A stretch of DNA of 64,000 bases from Methylobacterium tardum (GCF_023546765.1 NZ_CP097484.1:3070001-3134000); one strand, 5' to 3'. Positions 49,576 to 58,987 are shown, counted from the first letter of the stretch. Notes: a model not told the origin generated them from the sequence alone. Translations and numbers: made by a program.

Positions 49576-50561
49576 TGGACGACATCTACGAGCCGACCCT
49601 CGAAGACCAGTACGACGAGTTCTGCCTGGATCAGGAGTACGAGCGAGAGCTGGCCTCGGCGATCGCGAAGGTGCGTGAGCACGGGCTCGATCTGCAGGGC
49701 GTCCGGTACACGCCCCTCGGCAGGGAGGCGATCGAGATCGCTAACGGCCAGCCCTGGTGCCAGACCGAGCTGGCCGGCCTGCAGTTCTATGACTACGCGG
49801 TGTGGGACGAAGACCTCGGCAGACACGTCCTGCCGCAGCCCGGCGACTACTTGAACCTCGTCCGGGCGCCGGACAACGAATACGATAAGAACGCGGTCGA
49901 GGTCTGGTGGCGTAACGTTGTCCGCCTTGGCCACCTACCGCGCGCGGTGGCCAAGGTCGTCGCCGAACCCTTGGACCGTGGGGAGCACTGCGTCGCGTTC
50001 GTCGGCGATGGCGGCACGGGCGAGGCCTGGACCGCAAAGGCTGTCCTGATCGGCGAGGCCGTCCGCGAGCTGCACGAACGCCGGATCCGCCACGCCATCG
50101 ATGACGGTATCCGCCAGCACATCTGGCGCGAGCGGGACAACGAGAACCGGCTCAGGGCCATCGGCTGGCTCAACGGCAAGCGCTTCCGCGAGGAGCAGGA
50201 GGCGGACCGCAAGCGGCGCCTCGTCCAGGCGGTCAACGCGTTGCTGCCGGGCGAGCCATTCGAGATCGAGCCCCCGGCCGTCGGCGCCTGCATCGAGCTC
50301 TTTGCGATCGAGACGCTCCTCGACGTCTCCCGCTCGACCGCCGCGCGGATCTGCCAGCGGGCCGCCTGCCCCCCGGAGGTCGACCGGCGCGGCTGGTACG
50401 CGACCGGCTCCTTCGTCGTCGTCACGCCCCGGCTGCAGCAGGCCCTGCGGGATTGGGCCGCCCACCCGATCCGGCGGATCACGCACGAGGACGTCCGGCT
50501 CGGCTCGGACAGCATCGTCGCCCCGCCCAATCGGGACGATCCCGATGACATCCCGTTCTGA
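49575..50561 (+). CDS. HIRAN-domain protein
   Basis: 328 residues from ATG 49575, overlapping the gcrA stop (TGATG). Residues ~55-130 (FYDYAVWDEDLGRHVLPQPG, then DYLNLVRAPDNEYDKNAVEV, then VRLGHLPRAVAKVVAEPLDR) give the HIRAN motif found in HLTF/Rad5 and in bacterial proteins; HIRAN binds single-stranded 3' DNA ends. The C-terminal half has no helicase motif: DNENRLRAIGWLNGKRFREE is charged, and IETLLDVSRSTAARICQRAA may be a helix-turn-helix. It could detect stalled forks or broken ends in host or element DNA. Confidence 0.8.
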   Translation: MDDIYEPTLEDQYDEFCLDQEYERELASAIAKVREHGLDLQGVRYTPLGREAIEIANGQPWCQTELAGLQFYDYAVWDEDLGRHVLPQPGDYLNLVRAPDNEYDKNAVEVWWRNVVRLGHLPRAVAKVVAEPLDRGEHCVAFVGDGGTGEAWTAKAVLIGEAVRELHERRIRHAIDDGIRQHIWRERDNENRLRAIGWLNGKRFREEQEADRKRRLVQAVNALLPGEPFEIEPPAVGACIELFAIETLLDVSRSTAARICQRAACPPEVDRRGWYATGSFVVVTPRLQQALRDWAAHPIRRITHEDVRLGSDSIVAPPNRDDPDDIPF

Positions 50562-50571
50562 GGAGGGGGGC

Positions 50572-51270
50572 ATGGACAGCGAACTGCATGCGACCGAAGT
50601 GAAGCTGAGGAACGGAGTGACATTCTCAGTATACGCCCCGGGCCCCCGGCTGACGATCGTCGCCGCCACGGACGACGCGGACACAGCCGGATCGGCTCTC
50701 GCTCCGTACCGCCGGCCCGGTGATAATGGTGACGGGCTCGCCGCGTTCTCCGGCATGCCGGTCGAGGCGGTGCGTAGCTATTGCCGGCTGCACGGGGGCG
50801 TGGCGCAGACCGGCGAGACAGCCAGGATCCTGCTGCAGGCCCTGCCGTCCGAGGCCGACGCTCCCCCGGCGCCGGCTCCCGCAGCCGAGGCGCCCATCAC
50901 CGATTCGCGCGCCAAGGCCGATAAGATCCGCGAGCAAGTCGCTGCCGGCACGCACGACTTCCTCGGCCGGCCCCTGACGCCCGAGCAGCTCCGGCTGGAT
51001 GACCTCACGCCTGCCGTCATCGAGGCCCGCCGGGTCGCCGCCGAGGTCGAGCGGCCCCTCGTGCCCGGCCTGGGCTACGGCGACACGTCCCCGCGCGTCG
51101 CTGCCCTGGAGTGGCGTGCCGAGCAGGCGGGCCGCGCGGCGAGCAGGCTGAGCCTCGTGGACCGCCCGCGCTACGCGGCGCACCCCCTGCGGGACGAGGC
51201 GATCGCGCTGCGCGACCGGCTGGCCGACGCGAAGCGGCAGGCCTTGGCTGAGATCGCCCGGCAAGCTTGA
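50572..51270 (+). CDS. Hypothetical protein of the element operon
   Basis: 232 residues. GAGGAGGGGGGC is an excellent ribosome site before ATG 50572, 10 bp after the HIRAN stop. Pieces include ATEVKLRNGVTFSVYAPGPR, DGLAAFSGMPVEAVRSYCRL and, after an Ala/Pro linker, DSRAKADKIREQVAAGTHDF and YAAHPLRDEAIALRDRLADA. No domain recognised; probably a structural or DNA-associated phage-type protein. Its stop codon overlaps the promoter of the next gene. Confidence 0.6.
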   Translation: MDSELHATEVKLRNGVTFSVYAPGPRLTIVAATDDADTAGSALAPYRRPGDNGDGLAAFSGMPVEAVRSYCRLHGGVAQTGETARILLQALPSEADAPPAPAPAAEAPITDSRAKADKIREQVAAGTHDFLGRPLTPEQLRLDDLTPAVIEARRVAAEVERPLVPGLGYGDTSPRVAALEWRAEQAGRAASRLSLVDRPRYAAHPLRDEAIALRDRLADAKRQALAEIARQA

Positions 51271-51303
51271 CAAGCCGTTAAACGTGCGTACATTGACGCA
51301 CGT
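51267..51303 (+). promoter_or_regulatory. Sigma70-like promoter with palindromic operator over the -10
   Basis: TTGACA (51267-51272), 16-bp spacer, TACATT (51289-51294). ACGTGCGT (51282-51289) and ACGCACGT (51296-51303) are perfect 8-bp complements with a 6-bp centre covering the -10. A protein bound here would block initiation. The ATG of the next gene is 44 bp downstream. Confidence 0.65.
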
Positions 51304-51347
51304 GAGCAGGCCCTGCAGGCTCACGATATCGAAGGGAAACCGCGATC

Positions 51348-52193
51348 ATGACGACGAAATCCTCGACCATTGCCCAGCTCATTTCCCGCATCGAGCGGGC
51401 CGCCAACGTGAGCCGCCTCGCCGATGCGTACGATGCTGCGCTCGGCGGCTCCGACGTGTCCGTCCACCGCATGCGCGGGACCGAGTGGCAGGTCTGGCGC
51501 GGTGAGTGGAGCGGGTTCTGCGGCACCTTCTCCGAAGTGCGTGACCACCTCGCCGAGGACGCTGCAGCCACGTTGGATCGTGCTGCGGCCACCCAGATTG
51601 CCTGTGCCCCGGCGATGGTCCCGCAGCAGGCCCAGCAGCAGCAGGCCCGCGACATGCGGGCTGGCAGGCCTGACCCTCGCGCCGCCGCAGCCGCTCGACT
51701 GCCGGTCTGGAGCGACGGCTGGCTGGACGAGGAGCTCCTCGCCATCCTGGGCCCGATCGTCGAGGAGATCTCCGATGAGGTGGCGCTCTCGAAGGACGGC
51801 GATATCGTCGCCGCCGCTCAAAAGGCCCTCGCGGCGACGCGGGCGTGGCAGTCGCTGTGCGAGCGCAAGGCCAGCGGCGAGAGCATCGGGTACGACACGC
51901 GCTTCGATGCCCGCACCCGAATGCAGTACTGCCACCGCGTCTACGCCGACATCCAGGACATCAAGGAGATCGGCGAGGTCGGCCTCACCCTGAAGCTTCA
52001 CTCCGTCAAGGACGGGATCGGGGTCTTCGAGGAGGGCGCGGCCGAGCCGATGCTGACGCTCCCGCGCGGGATCGAGCCCTGGATGGCGAGGCTGATCGTG
52101 CTGACGCACCGGCGGGCGTACATCGCCGGGAGGGACGCAGGCATCGACCAGTCCCAGGCTGAGATGCGCCGCGCCATGGGGATGCCTGCCTGA
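51348..52193 (+). CDS. Hypothetical protein under its own promoter
   Basis: 281 residues starting MTTKSSTIAQLISRIERAAN. A compact N-terminal part (VSVHRMRGTEWQVWRGEWSG) is followed by a Gln/Ala linker and a helical C-terminal part (WLDEELLAILGPIVEEISDE, then IGYDTRFDARTRMQYCHRVY and EEGAAEPMLTLPRGIEPWMA). No known domain. The promoter and operator just upstream suggest regulated expression. Its stop overlaps the next ATG (TGATG). Confidence 0.6.
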   Translation: MTTKSSTIAQLISRIERAANVSRLADAYDAALGGSDVSVHRMRGTEWQVWRGEWSGFCGTFSEVRDHLAEDAAATLDRAAATQIACAPAMVPQQAQQQQARDMRAGRPDPRAAAAARLPVWSDGWLDEELLAILGPIVEEISDEVALSKDGDIVAAAQKALAATRAWQSLCERKASGESIGYDTRFDARTRMQYCHRVYADIQDIKEIGEVGLTLKLHSVKDGIGVFEEGAAEPMLTLPRGIEPWMARLIVLTHRRAYIAGRDAGIDQSQAEMRRAMGMPA

Positions 52194-52896
52194 TGGCCCG
52201 CTACACACGCCGCACCCGTCTCCCCGAACCCGAGGCGCTGGACGGCCGCACGCTTGAGATGGCCGGCCGCTTGCTGCTCGGCCCGGAATGGAAGCGGCCC
52301 CTCGCCAAGCTGCTGGGGCCCTTCCACCCTGACGGCCCCCGCGAGACCATCGACCCGCGGCTGCCCTTCCGCTGGACGATGGAGCCGACCCCGGGAAGCT
52401 CCAAGCCGTTCAACGGGAGGCCGATCCCGGGCTGGGTCTGGCCGGTGCTGTCGGAGCTCCTGCACCAGCGGGCGCTCGACCTAGCGGCGGACGCCCGTGA
52501 TGCGCAGAGGCTGCACTTGGAGATCGGCGGACTCGTTCGCGACGGGAAGAAGTCCGGGGGTGTGATGGCCCGCAAGATCTTCCGCGCCTGCACGCCCCCG
52601 AGATCCTCGCGGCCTGGGTCGCCAAGGCGCAGGCCGCGCCCTTCATCAGGCCGATCGATCTCCCAACCGTGCGGCGCGCCCCGGCCGAGCCGCCCCCGCC
52701 GGCGCCGCCCTTGTTCGACCGGCTGCCCATCCAACGCAAAGGAGAGCGCCAGCGGCCGGCGCCCCCAGCGCCGGGCACGCCCCTGCATGTCGTGCTGACC
52801 GAGCACCTGGCCGGCGTCATCTCCCCACCGAGCGCGCTGTCCCTGAAAAGGATGGAGCGCCGGGCGGAGCGGCAGGCGAAGTCCAAAGCGAAGTAA
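52193..52896 (+). pseudogene. Hypothetical element protein, one-base frameshift
   Basis: First frame: MARYTRRTRLPEPEALDGRT, LLLGPEWKRPLAKLLGPFHP, ALDLAADARDAQRLHLEIGG. From ~52590 the next frame carries on with HAPEILAAWVAKAQAAPFIR, PIDLPTVRRAPAEPPPPAPP and the charged end MERRAERQAKSKAK, stopping at 52896. Loss of one base near 52590 would explain it; corrected length is ~234 residues. The N-terminal part makes sense as a gene by itself, with a scrambled end. Function unknown. Confidence 0.6.
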
Positions 52897-53039
52897 CCCG
52901 CCCGAACAGGACGGCTAGTCGGATCATCTAATCGCCTTCGGAGAGGCGATCCTGTCGGCCGGCCTAAGAAGCCGTAAGTCCGGAAACAACAGGCAAGCCG
53001 ATCAGAGGCGCTCCTCGCTCCAACGCGAGGATCAACCCA

Positions 53040-54176
53040 GTGTCCACACGCATCCTGCTCGGCGACTGCCGGGCCACTCTCCGCTCGCTCCCTGACAACA
53101 GCGTCCACTGCGTCGTGACGAGCCCACCCTACTTCGGCCTGCGCGACTACGGCACCGCCACCTGGGATGGCGGGGATCCCCTCTGCGACCACCGCGGAGA
53201 TGCGCAACAGTCTCACTCCAGCACGCTCGCCGGCAACGGCCATGGCACCGGAAAGCCCCTGAGCTCGCATCTGCAGTCGATGGCGAGGCCGTTCCGTATG
53301 ACATGCGGCAAGTGCGGGGCGAACCGGGTCGACAACCAGATCGGCCTGGAGCCCACCCCGGCCGAGTTCGTCGCCGACATGGTCGACGTGTTCCGCGAGG
53401 TCCGGCGCGTCCTGCGCAAGGACGGTACGCTCTGGCTCAACCTCGGGGACAGCTACTGCAACGACGGCAAATGGGGCGGACGCTCCGGCGGGCCCAACGC
53501 CCGGGGCGGCCTGGACCGCGAGCGCATCGCCCTCGTCCCGCGGCACCGACGCGCCCGGTCCGGCCTGAAACCCAAGGACCGGCTGATGATCCCGGCCCGC
53601 ACCGCGATCGCGCTGCAGGACGACGGGTGGTGGCTGCGCGACGAGATCGTCTGGCACAAGCCCTGCCCGATGCCGTCGAGCGTGAAGGATCGGACCACGC
53701 CGGCCCACGAGATGCTCTACCTGCTTACGAAGAGGGCCCGGTACCACTACGACCACGAGGCCATCAGAGAGCCTGCTGCACGGCCCGAAGGGCCAGGGAA
53801 CGTGAAGCCAACCCGGTCGCCTCCCGGGGAGCGCGAGGGCGAGAACGCGAACGTCAGAGGATCGCTGCACACCATCGGCCCGCGCGAGACCCGGCAGAAG
53901 CGGTCCGTCTGGACCGTGCCGCCGTCTCCGTTCAAGGAGGCGCACTTCGCGACCTTCCCGCCGGCGCTGGTCGAGCCGTGCATCCTCGCCGGGTGCCCGG
54001 AGGGCGGCACGGTGCTGGATCCCTTCGGCGGGGCCGGAACGACGGCGCTGGTCGCCAACCGGCTGCGGCGCGACGCCATCCTGTGCGAGCTCAATCCCGA
54101 GTACGCCCGGATCGCGACCCGGCGCCTTGAGGCCGACGCGGGCTTGTTCGCGCAGGTATCCGCCGAGGCCGCCTAA
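53040..54176 (+). CDS. Solitary DNA amino-methyltransferase, beta-type
   Basis: 378 residues from GTG 53040. The catalytic motif TSPPY (residues 27-31) precedes the AdoMet motif DPFGGAGTT (327-335), the order of beta-class amino-methyltransferases. A (S/T)PPY motif leans towards N4-cytosine rather than N6-adenine methylation. Other blocks are FREVRRVLRKDGTLWLNLGD, DGWWLRDEIVWHKPCPMPSS and FPPALVEPCILAGCPEGG. No restriction enzyme lies beside it, so it is an orphan enzyme that probably protects the element or alters host methylation. It is not CcrM-like (no DPPYN). Confidence 0.88.
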   Translation: MSTRILLGDCRATLRSLPDNSVHCVVTSPPYFGLRDYGTATWDGGDPLCDHRGDAQQSHSSTLAGNGHGTGKPLSSHLQSMARPFRMTCGKCGANRVDNQIGLEPTPAEFVADMVDVFREVRRVLRKDGTLWLNLGDSYCNDGKWGGRSGGPNARGGLDRERIALVPRHRRARSGLKPKDRLMIPARTAIALQDDGWWLRDEIVWHKPCPMPSSVKDRTTPAHEMLYLLTKRARYHYDHEAIREPAARPEGPGNVKPTRSPPGEREGENANVRGSLHTIGPRETRQKRSVWTVPPSPFKEAHFATFPPALVEPCILAGCPEGGTVLDPFGGAGTTALVANRLRRDAILCELNPEYARIATRRLEADAGLFAQVSAEAA

Positions 54177-54430
54177 GCATCCTCGGCCAGCACGCGCGTG
54201 ATCGTGGCCCCGTCCGGGACATCCCCGATCCGGGCGGGCCGGAACCGAGGGCGCCCGCAGCACCGGAAATAGGTGAGCCCGATCGGGGGCTCGCCCGGCC
54301 CGAGCTGCGCATTCACGCTGGCGACGGCGGCCTTCGTCTCGGCGAAGGTCATCCCGATCGACACGCGGCCGCACGCGAGGCAGGTCACCGCGCCGGGCGG
54401 GGGCTCGGAGTAGGCGTAATCGCCCCGCAT
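54173..54430 (-). CDS. Small zinc-ribbon-like protein
   Basis: 85 residues from ATG 54430 (MRGDYAYSEPPPGAVTCLAC). Cys pairs C-L-A-C and C-C-G about 40 residues apart could bind zinc. Between them lies VNAQLGPGEPPIGLTYFR. It overlaps the methyltransferase end to end and lies one base after the phosphoesterase stop. Confidence 0.5.
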   Translation of the reverse strand: MRGDYAYSEPPPGAVTCLACGRVSIGMTFAETKAAVASVNAQLGPGEPPIGLTYFRCCGRPRFRPARIGDVPDGATITRVLAEDA

Positions 54431-54431
54431 G

Positions 54432-55010
54432 TCAGGCCGCCTCGGCCATCTCGACGACGGCGGCGGTCCCGGCCTCACGGGCCGCCACGTCGGCGAGGAG
54501 CTCCTGGATCTCGGGCACGGTCACCGGCCGGAAGCGCCAGCAGTCTACGCCGACGTCGCATGCCCGGGCCGTCGGCGGGATGGCCCCGTGGCTGTGGCCG
54601 AACAGGTGGATCCGACCGCGGTGGAGGTCCGGCCAGCTAAGGTGAGCGTAATGGCTCAGCCAGAGATCCACCGGCTCGGGCATGCCGCGGTCCTGGATGC
54701 TCACGCGCATGACGTCGTGGATCCCGCCCTGCCAGGGAAGGCGCTCGCCGCGCTGCTCGTGATTGCCCCTGACGAGGGTCTTGTGCCCGGCGAGGCGATC
54801 GAAAATCGATCGGGCATGCGCGAGGCTGCAGCCGTAGGCGAAGTCGCCGATGTGGATCACGCGGTCGTTGCGGGTGACCCGGTTGTTCCAGGCCGACACC
54901 ACGTGCTCGTCCATCTCCTCGACGGACCCGAACGGCCGGGGGCGTCCCATCCGCTCGCTGAGCATGCCGGCATGCCCGAAGTGGGTGTCCGAGATCACGT
55001 ACGTAGTCAC
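54432..55010 (-). CDS. Metallophosphoesterase
   Basis: 192 residues. All calcineurin-type motifs are present: MTTYVISDTHFGH (D-x-H), VIHIGDFAYG (GD), LVRGNHE (GNHE), LSHYAH and HLFGHSHG (GHxH). Short enzymes of this group, often phage-encoded, act on phosphodiesters or nucleotides such as 2',3'-cyclic phosphates. Two metals are expected. It is encoded close to the integrase and points the same way. Confidence 0.9.
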   Translation of the reverse strand: MTTYVISDTHFGHAGMLSERMGRPRPFGSVEEMDEHVVSAWNNRVTRNDRVIHIGDFAYGCSLAHARSIFDRLAGHKTLVRGNHEQRGERLPWQGGIHDVMRVSIQDRGMPEPVDLWLSHYAHLSWPDLHRGRIHLFGHSHGAIPPTARACDVGVDCWRFRPVTVPEIQELLADVAAREAGTAAVVEMAEAA

Positions 55011-55188
55011 GGCATCTTCCTCTCGATAGCGATCGCGCGCGTCCGGATTTCCGGACGGATTAGGCTGGCCGGTCAGGCCAAGCGGGCGCGTTTCGCTATG
55101 AGGAGGATCGTCGTCATGCTGGCATCATCTGGCATCAAGGCCGCCCCGGCAAGCAGATCCCGCCGGAACGGTTGACTTTTCCCTGGGC

Positions 55189-56749
55189 TCACGCCGCCAG
55201 TGCTTTGTCGTCCTCGGCGGTTGCGGCGTCCTCGTCAGCGGCCTTCTTCGCCGCCGCCTTCGCGGCGCTCTTGGCCTTGCCCTCCTTCTCACGGGCGCGC
55301 CGGCGGGCTGATATTTCAGCCGCGAGCTCGGGCAGCGGCGGGAATCCCGCGGCCGCCGCCGCGGCCTGCTCGTCGCACCAGGCGAGCCACCGCTCCATCA
55401 CGGGAGCCTTGAGGTCGAGGCGGTCGCCGACCGTGTAGTGCCCTTCGAGGACATCGTCGGCCGCGATGCCTTCGTTGTGATCCATGACGAGCTTCACGCT
55501 GTCGCGCGGCAGCCGGAGCGTCTTCTGCGCGTGCGTGGAGAACCCGCGACGCAGGTCGTGGGGGGACGCCTTCACGCCGATGTCGAGAAGGCGGTGGTTC
55601 AAGGCCGCTTCGTTCATGTGGCCCGATACGGCGTCGCCGAGCTTCCAGGCGCGGATCTGGGGGAACAGGTGCTCTCGGCCGGCCTCCGTGCAGGCGCGCA
55701 GCTGCGGAGCGATCCGCTGCCACAGCGCCGGAGGGAGCGGCAACGCATGCCGGCTTTGGTCGTCGCGCTTGTCCGCGGTCTTCCTGTGCGCCGGGCCCAT
55801 GCTCCAGACGCCCCAACCCGGCTCCTCCATCCACGGGACGAAGTCCTCGACGCGCGCATCGACGACGGGACGCCGGCGCTGCGCGGTCAGGACGAGCAGC
55901 TCCAGGGCTAGGCTCACGGTCGGGTCGAGGATCCCGGACCGGGCCACGCCGAGCACGGTGCCGATCTCGCCGGCGGTTGCCACGTAGCGGCCGGCGATCT
56001 TTCCGTTCGAGCGGACCTTGCGGGCCGCGCTCTTCGGCGGCGCGGCGAGCTTCGCCATGTCGGCGCCGACGCCCTCGATGCCGATCCCGGACCTCGTCCG
56101 GATGTGCGGCTGCCACATCCACCGCCACATGGGCCTTAGGGCCGACGCTAGGTTGACGGCGTGCGTCTCCCGGCCAGACCTGTGGACGTCGTAGACGACG
56201 CCTGCGAGGTCCTCCAGGCTGACGCGCCGGACCGGCTTGCCGGCGAGGACCGCGAGCTCGGGGGCGCCGAGCTTGGCGCTATAGTCACGCCACGTCGCCT
56301 CGCGCAGCGTCCGCTTCACCTCGGCGAGGTACTCGGCCCGTGCGGTTTCCCAGCTCCAAAACGGGAGGTCGGCGATGCTGCGCTCGCGCTCGGCGACGAG
56401 GGCCGGATCCCGGGGCGGCGGCGCCGGCCGGGCCGTGACCTTCCCGAGCCGGATGAACTCGCGCTCCAGGAACGCGTCGTTCGGCATGCCGGTCCGGTTC
56501 GCGACGAGCTTCTGCGCCTCGGCTACGATCGAACGCGCCTCGTCCGAGCGTCAGCCCGGGCGGGGACCCGAGCGTGAGCCGGATCGTCTGCTTGAAGCGG
56601 ATGGCCTTGAACGCGAAGCGGGCACCGCGAGGGCCGACGCGGAGCAACAGGCCCGGCTGCTGGCTGTCGATGAGGTCGTAGGCCGGCGCGCCGTTGGCGA
56701 CGTCCTGCAGGGCCTTGTCGACGTGGGTCTTGCTCAGGCGGACGGACAT
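55189..56749 (-). pseudogene. Tyrosine recombinase (integrase), one-base frameshift
   Basis: ATG 56749 (MSVRLSKTHVDKALQDVANG) opens the arm-binding domain (YDLIDSQQPGLLLRVGPRGA, then RLTLGSPPGLTL). An extra G near 56545 shifts the frame, and the second frame continues with DEARSIVAEAQKLVANRTGM and a core-binding domain. The catalytic set is visible: Arg in LVLTAQRRRPVVDA, HDLRRGF, His in VMDHNE and the Tyr of EGHYTVGDR. Corrected, it is a ~520-residue P4-like integrase with a Lys/Ala-rich tail. As sequenced it would be inactive. It reads away from the tRNA-Met fragment 170 bp to its right. Confidence 0.88.
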
Positions 56750-56921
56750 CGAACCGGCTCGGGCTGTTCTCGGGCTGCGCAGCCCGAGATCTCCCCTGCC
56801 CTCTACGCCTGGTCGCGTCACCAGCCCGTTAAGGCAATCCACTGCATTATCAAGCATTTCCGACGTCCCGCTGTTAACCGTCCGGGTCTCGATCTCGGGC
56901 TGCGAGGCGGGAACAATAGAA

Positions 56922-56966
56922 ATCATAATCCTTGTGTCGGGGGTTCAAATCCCTCCCTCGCTACCA
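56922..56966 (+). other. attachment-site-like 3' fragment of tRNA-Met (CAT)
   Basis: The sequence runs from the anticodon loop (AT-CAT-AA, anticodon 56924-56926) through the T-arm (GGGGGTTCAAATCCCTC) to the acceptor strand and encoded CCA. The 5' half of the tRNA is absent; the DNA on the left is integrase-leader sequence. Integrases of this family recombine into tRNA 3' ends, leaving such a displaced fragment. The orientation places the element to the left. Confidence 0.8.
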
Positions 56967-57869
56967 TCAAAATCAAGGGTTTAGACCCAGAACTTGATAC
57001 GAGTTCCGAGCACTCTGGTTCCTGGGTCGCAGTTGGGTCGCAGAGCGGACCGAAGCCTTTCGGACGACCCACTCCTTCGTGCGACGCCGCAACGATGCAA
57101 TTCCGTTCCATCGTTCGCTTCCCCGGTTGGGCCGGCAGCACGCCGCTACCGTGTCTCATCCCGCCCGGGGTAATGCGTCGTAAATAGCGGGCGCTAAGCT
57201 TCGCAGTACGCCGATCACCGCAGTACCTGCTCCGGGAGGCATCGGCACACTAACGCGACGGTGAAGTTCCTGGGCGCCGATCGCATGTTCCGCTTACCTC
57301 TCGGGCTTCCGATCAGCTCGAGGAGGCTTCCACAGCTCACGAGCGATCTCCTGCTGACCCGGTCGTGCGAGTTTCATCAAGCGCTCTCGACCAAGTCACT
57401 GTCGCTGTTTGCGACTCGAGTTCGTCCGTGGCCGGTCGGTTTACGAAACGCCTTTTGTGACGGCTTCGGTTCGAACAGAGGAGAGTTCGTTTTGGAGCTC
57501 TTGGTGGAACCAGAGAATCCGCGAGCCTTGGTTGAGCACAAGGAGCCCAGCCGGCATGATCGGGGCCGCCCTCCTCTCCTTCGACCCAACTCTGCCGATC
57601 AGATGGGATCCGGAATGCGTCTCGGCCCCGTCGAAGACTTCCCTGACGTTTGTCAGAGAGAGGCCGGCCGTCTCAGCCGTTGAGCTGAACGCATCGGTCT
57701 CGCCGTCCGCAAGCTTGCGGAGGACGCGAACGGTCAAATCCAGATCTGAAATCCTCAGGCCGAGAAGACCGACATTTGAAGGTCAACGCGGCAGCCGGCA
57801 GAGCCGTCGCGCCCTGGCGGCCGAGCCGCAAGCTTTGCTTTGAGGATGCTGCTTGCCATCTAGCAGATC
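56967..57869. other. Intergenic stretch right of the element
   Basis: No strong gene. A minus-strand frame at 57441-57737 is the only candidate (listed separately). The reading of MVAREGFEPPTQGL beside the tRNA fragment is an artefact of the tRNA sequence. Confidence 0.4.
57441..57737 (-). CDS. Possible hypothetical protein
   Basis: 98 residues from TTG 57737: TVRVLRKLADGETDAFSSTA, then ETAGLSLTNVREVFDGAETH. The first 40 residues have a helix-turn-helix-like rhythm. In-frame codons upstream lack a better start, and composition is poorer in G+C than neighbours. It may be a remnant. Confidence 0.25.
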   Translation of the reverse strand: MTVRVLRKLADGETDAFSSTAETAGLSLTNVREVFDGAETHSGSHLIGRVGSKERRAAPIMPAGLLVLNQGSRILWFHQELQNELSSVRTEAVTKGVS

Positions 57870-58987
57870 ATGATCCGACTGATTCCCAGCCTACCTGCTG
57901 TCTATGTCATCGCACGCGTGGTGTGGCCCAGCCCGTGGCCGCTCGCGCTCAAGCTCGGCCTGGCTGCCCTCCTGCTTGTCGCATCCCAGTATCATTTATG
58001 GAGCCGCTTATCCTCCGGGTCAGTCTTTGCGCCGGAATTCCCCCGCCCGGTCGTAATCCTGTTCAACTGGGCGTTCGGCGCGCTCGCGCTGGCAGCACCG
58101 GTGCTCATCGCTCTCGACTCCCTGGCGCTGATTTGCTGGGTCCTGCCGGGGAGCGGGTGGGGGATCCCAATGGCTTGGCGTTACGCGGCGGTCCTCGCGG
58201 CTACGGTGCTGGCGGCGGTGGCCGTTTCCCAGGCCGTGCGCGTGCCGCCACTGAAAGACGTCACGGTGGCTATACCGGCCTGCCCCTCGGCTTCGATGGC
58301 TACACGCTTTTGCATCTCTCCGACTTGCACATCAGTCGGCTGTTCCCGACGGAGTGGGCGGTGGCCGTCGTCGCCCGCGCCAATGACCTCGGGAGCGACC
58401 TGATTGTGGTGACAGGCGACTTCATCGACGGTTCACTTGCGGCCCGACGGGCCACCGTCGAGCCGCTGCGCGCTTTGAGGGCGCGGGACGGCATCTGGGC
58501 CGTGCCGGGCAATCACGAGTACTTCTTCGACTACGACACCTGGATGCGCTACCTCGCCGCACTGGGGATCCGCGTGCTGGACAACGCCCACATGGTCCTC
58601 AGGCGCGATGGCGGCGCGCTCGTGGTTGCGGGCGTGACCGATCGCTCGGCGCCCGCCACGGGCCATCCCGGACCCAACCTCGCCGCCGCGCTGGCGGGGT
58701 CGCCCGTAGATGCGTCAATCGTGCTGCTGGATCATCAGCCGGCGAACGCTGCGCAGGCGGCCGCACATGGGGTCAAGCTGCAGCTGTCCGGGCACACGCA
58801 CGGCGGCATGATCCGCGGCCTGGACCGGCTGGTGGCGCGAGGCAACGCCGGGTTCGTCTCCGGGGCTTACCGAGTCGGGGACATGCTGCTCTACGTCAGC
58901 AACGGCACCGCGCTGTGGCCGGGCTTCGCGCTTCGGCTCGGCCGCCCGTCGGAGTTGACGCGAATCACCTTGCGCACCTCGTCTTAG
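57870..58987 (+). pseudogene. Membrane metallophosphoesterase (YkuE/YaeI-like), one-base frameshift
   Basis: The first frame, from ATG 57870, gives about four membrane helices (MIRLIPSLPAVYVIARVVWP, then LGLAALLLVASQYHLW and RPVVILFNWAFGALALAAPV) and the link PPLKDVTVAI. One G appears missing in CCGGCC at ~58277. The second frame then reads LPLGFDGYTLLHLSDLHISR, LIVVTGDFIDGS, AVPGNHEYFFDYD and QLSGHTHGGMIRGLDRLV, the complete calcineurin metal site. Corrected, it resembles membrane-anchored phosphoesterases that act on lipid headgroups such as UDP-diacylglucosamine. Confidence 0.88.

Noticed and set aside
53040..54176. CcrM-type GANTC methyltransferase
   Set aside because: CcrM has DPPYN and a different C-terminus; this protein has TSPPY, so it cannot be called CcrM despite lying near a GcrA gene.
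56923..57159. Protein ending VAREGFEPPTQGL
   Set aside because: This is the well-known translation of reversed tRNA 3' ends; the DNA is the tRNA-Met fragment.
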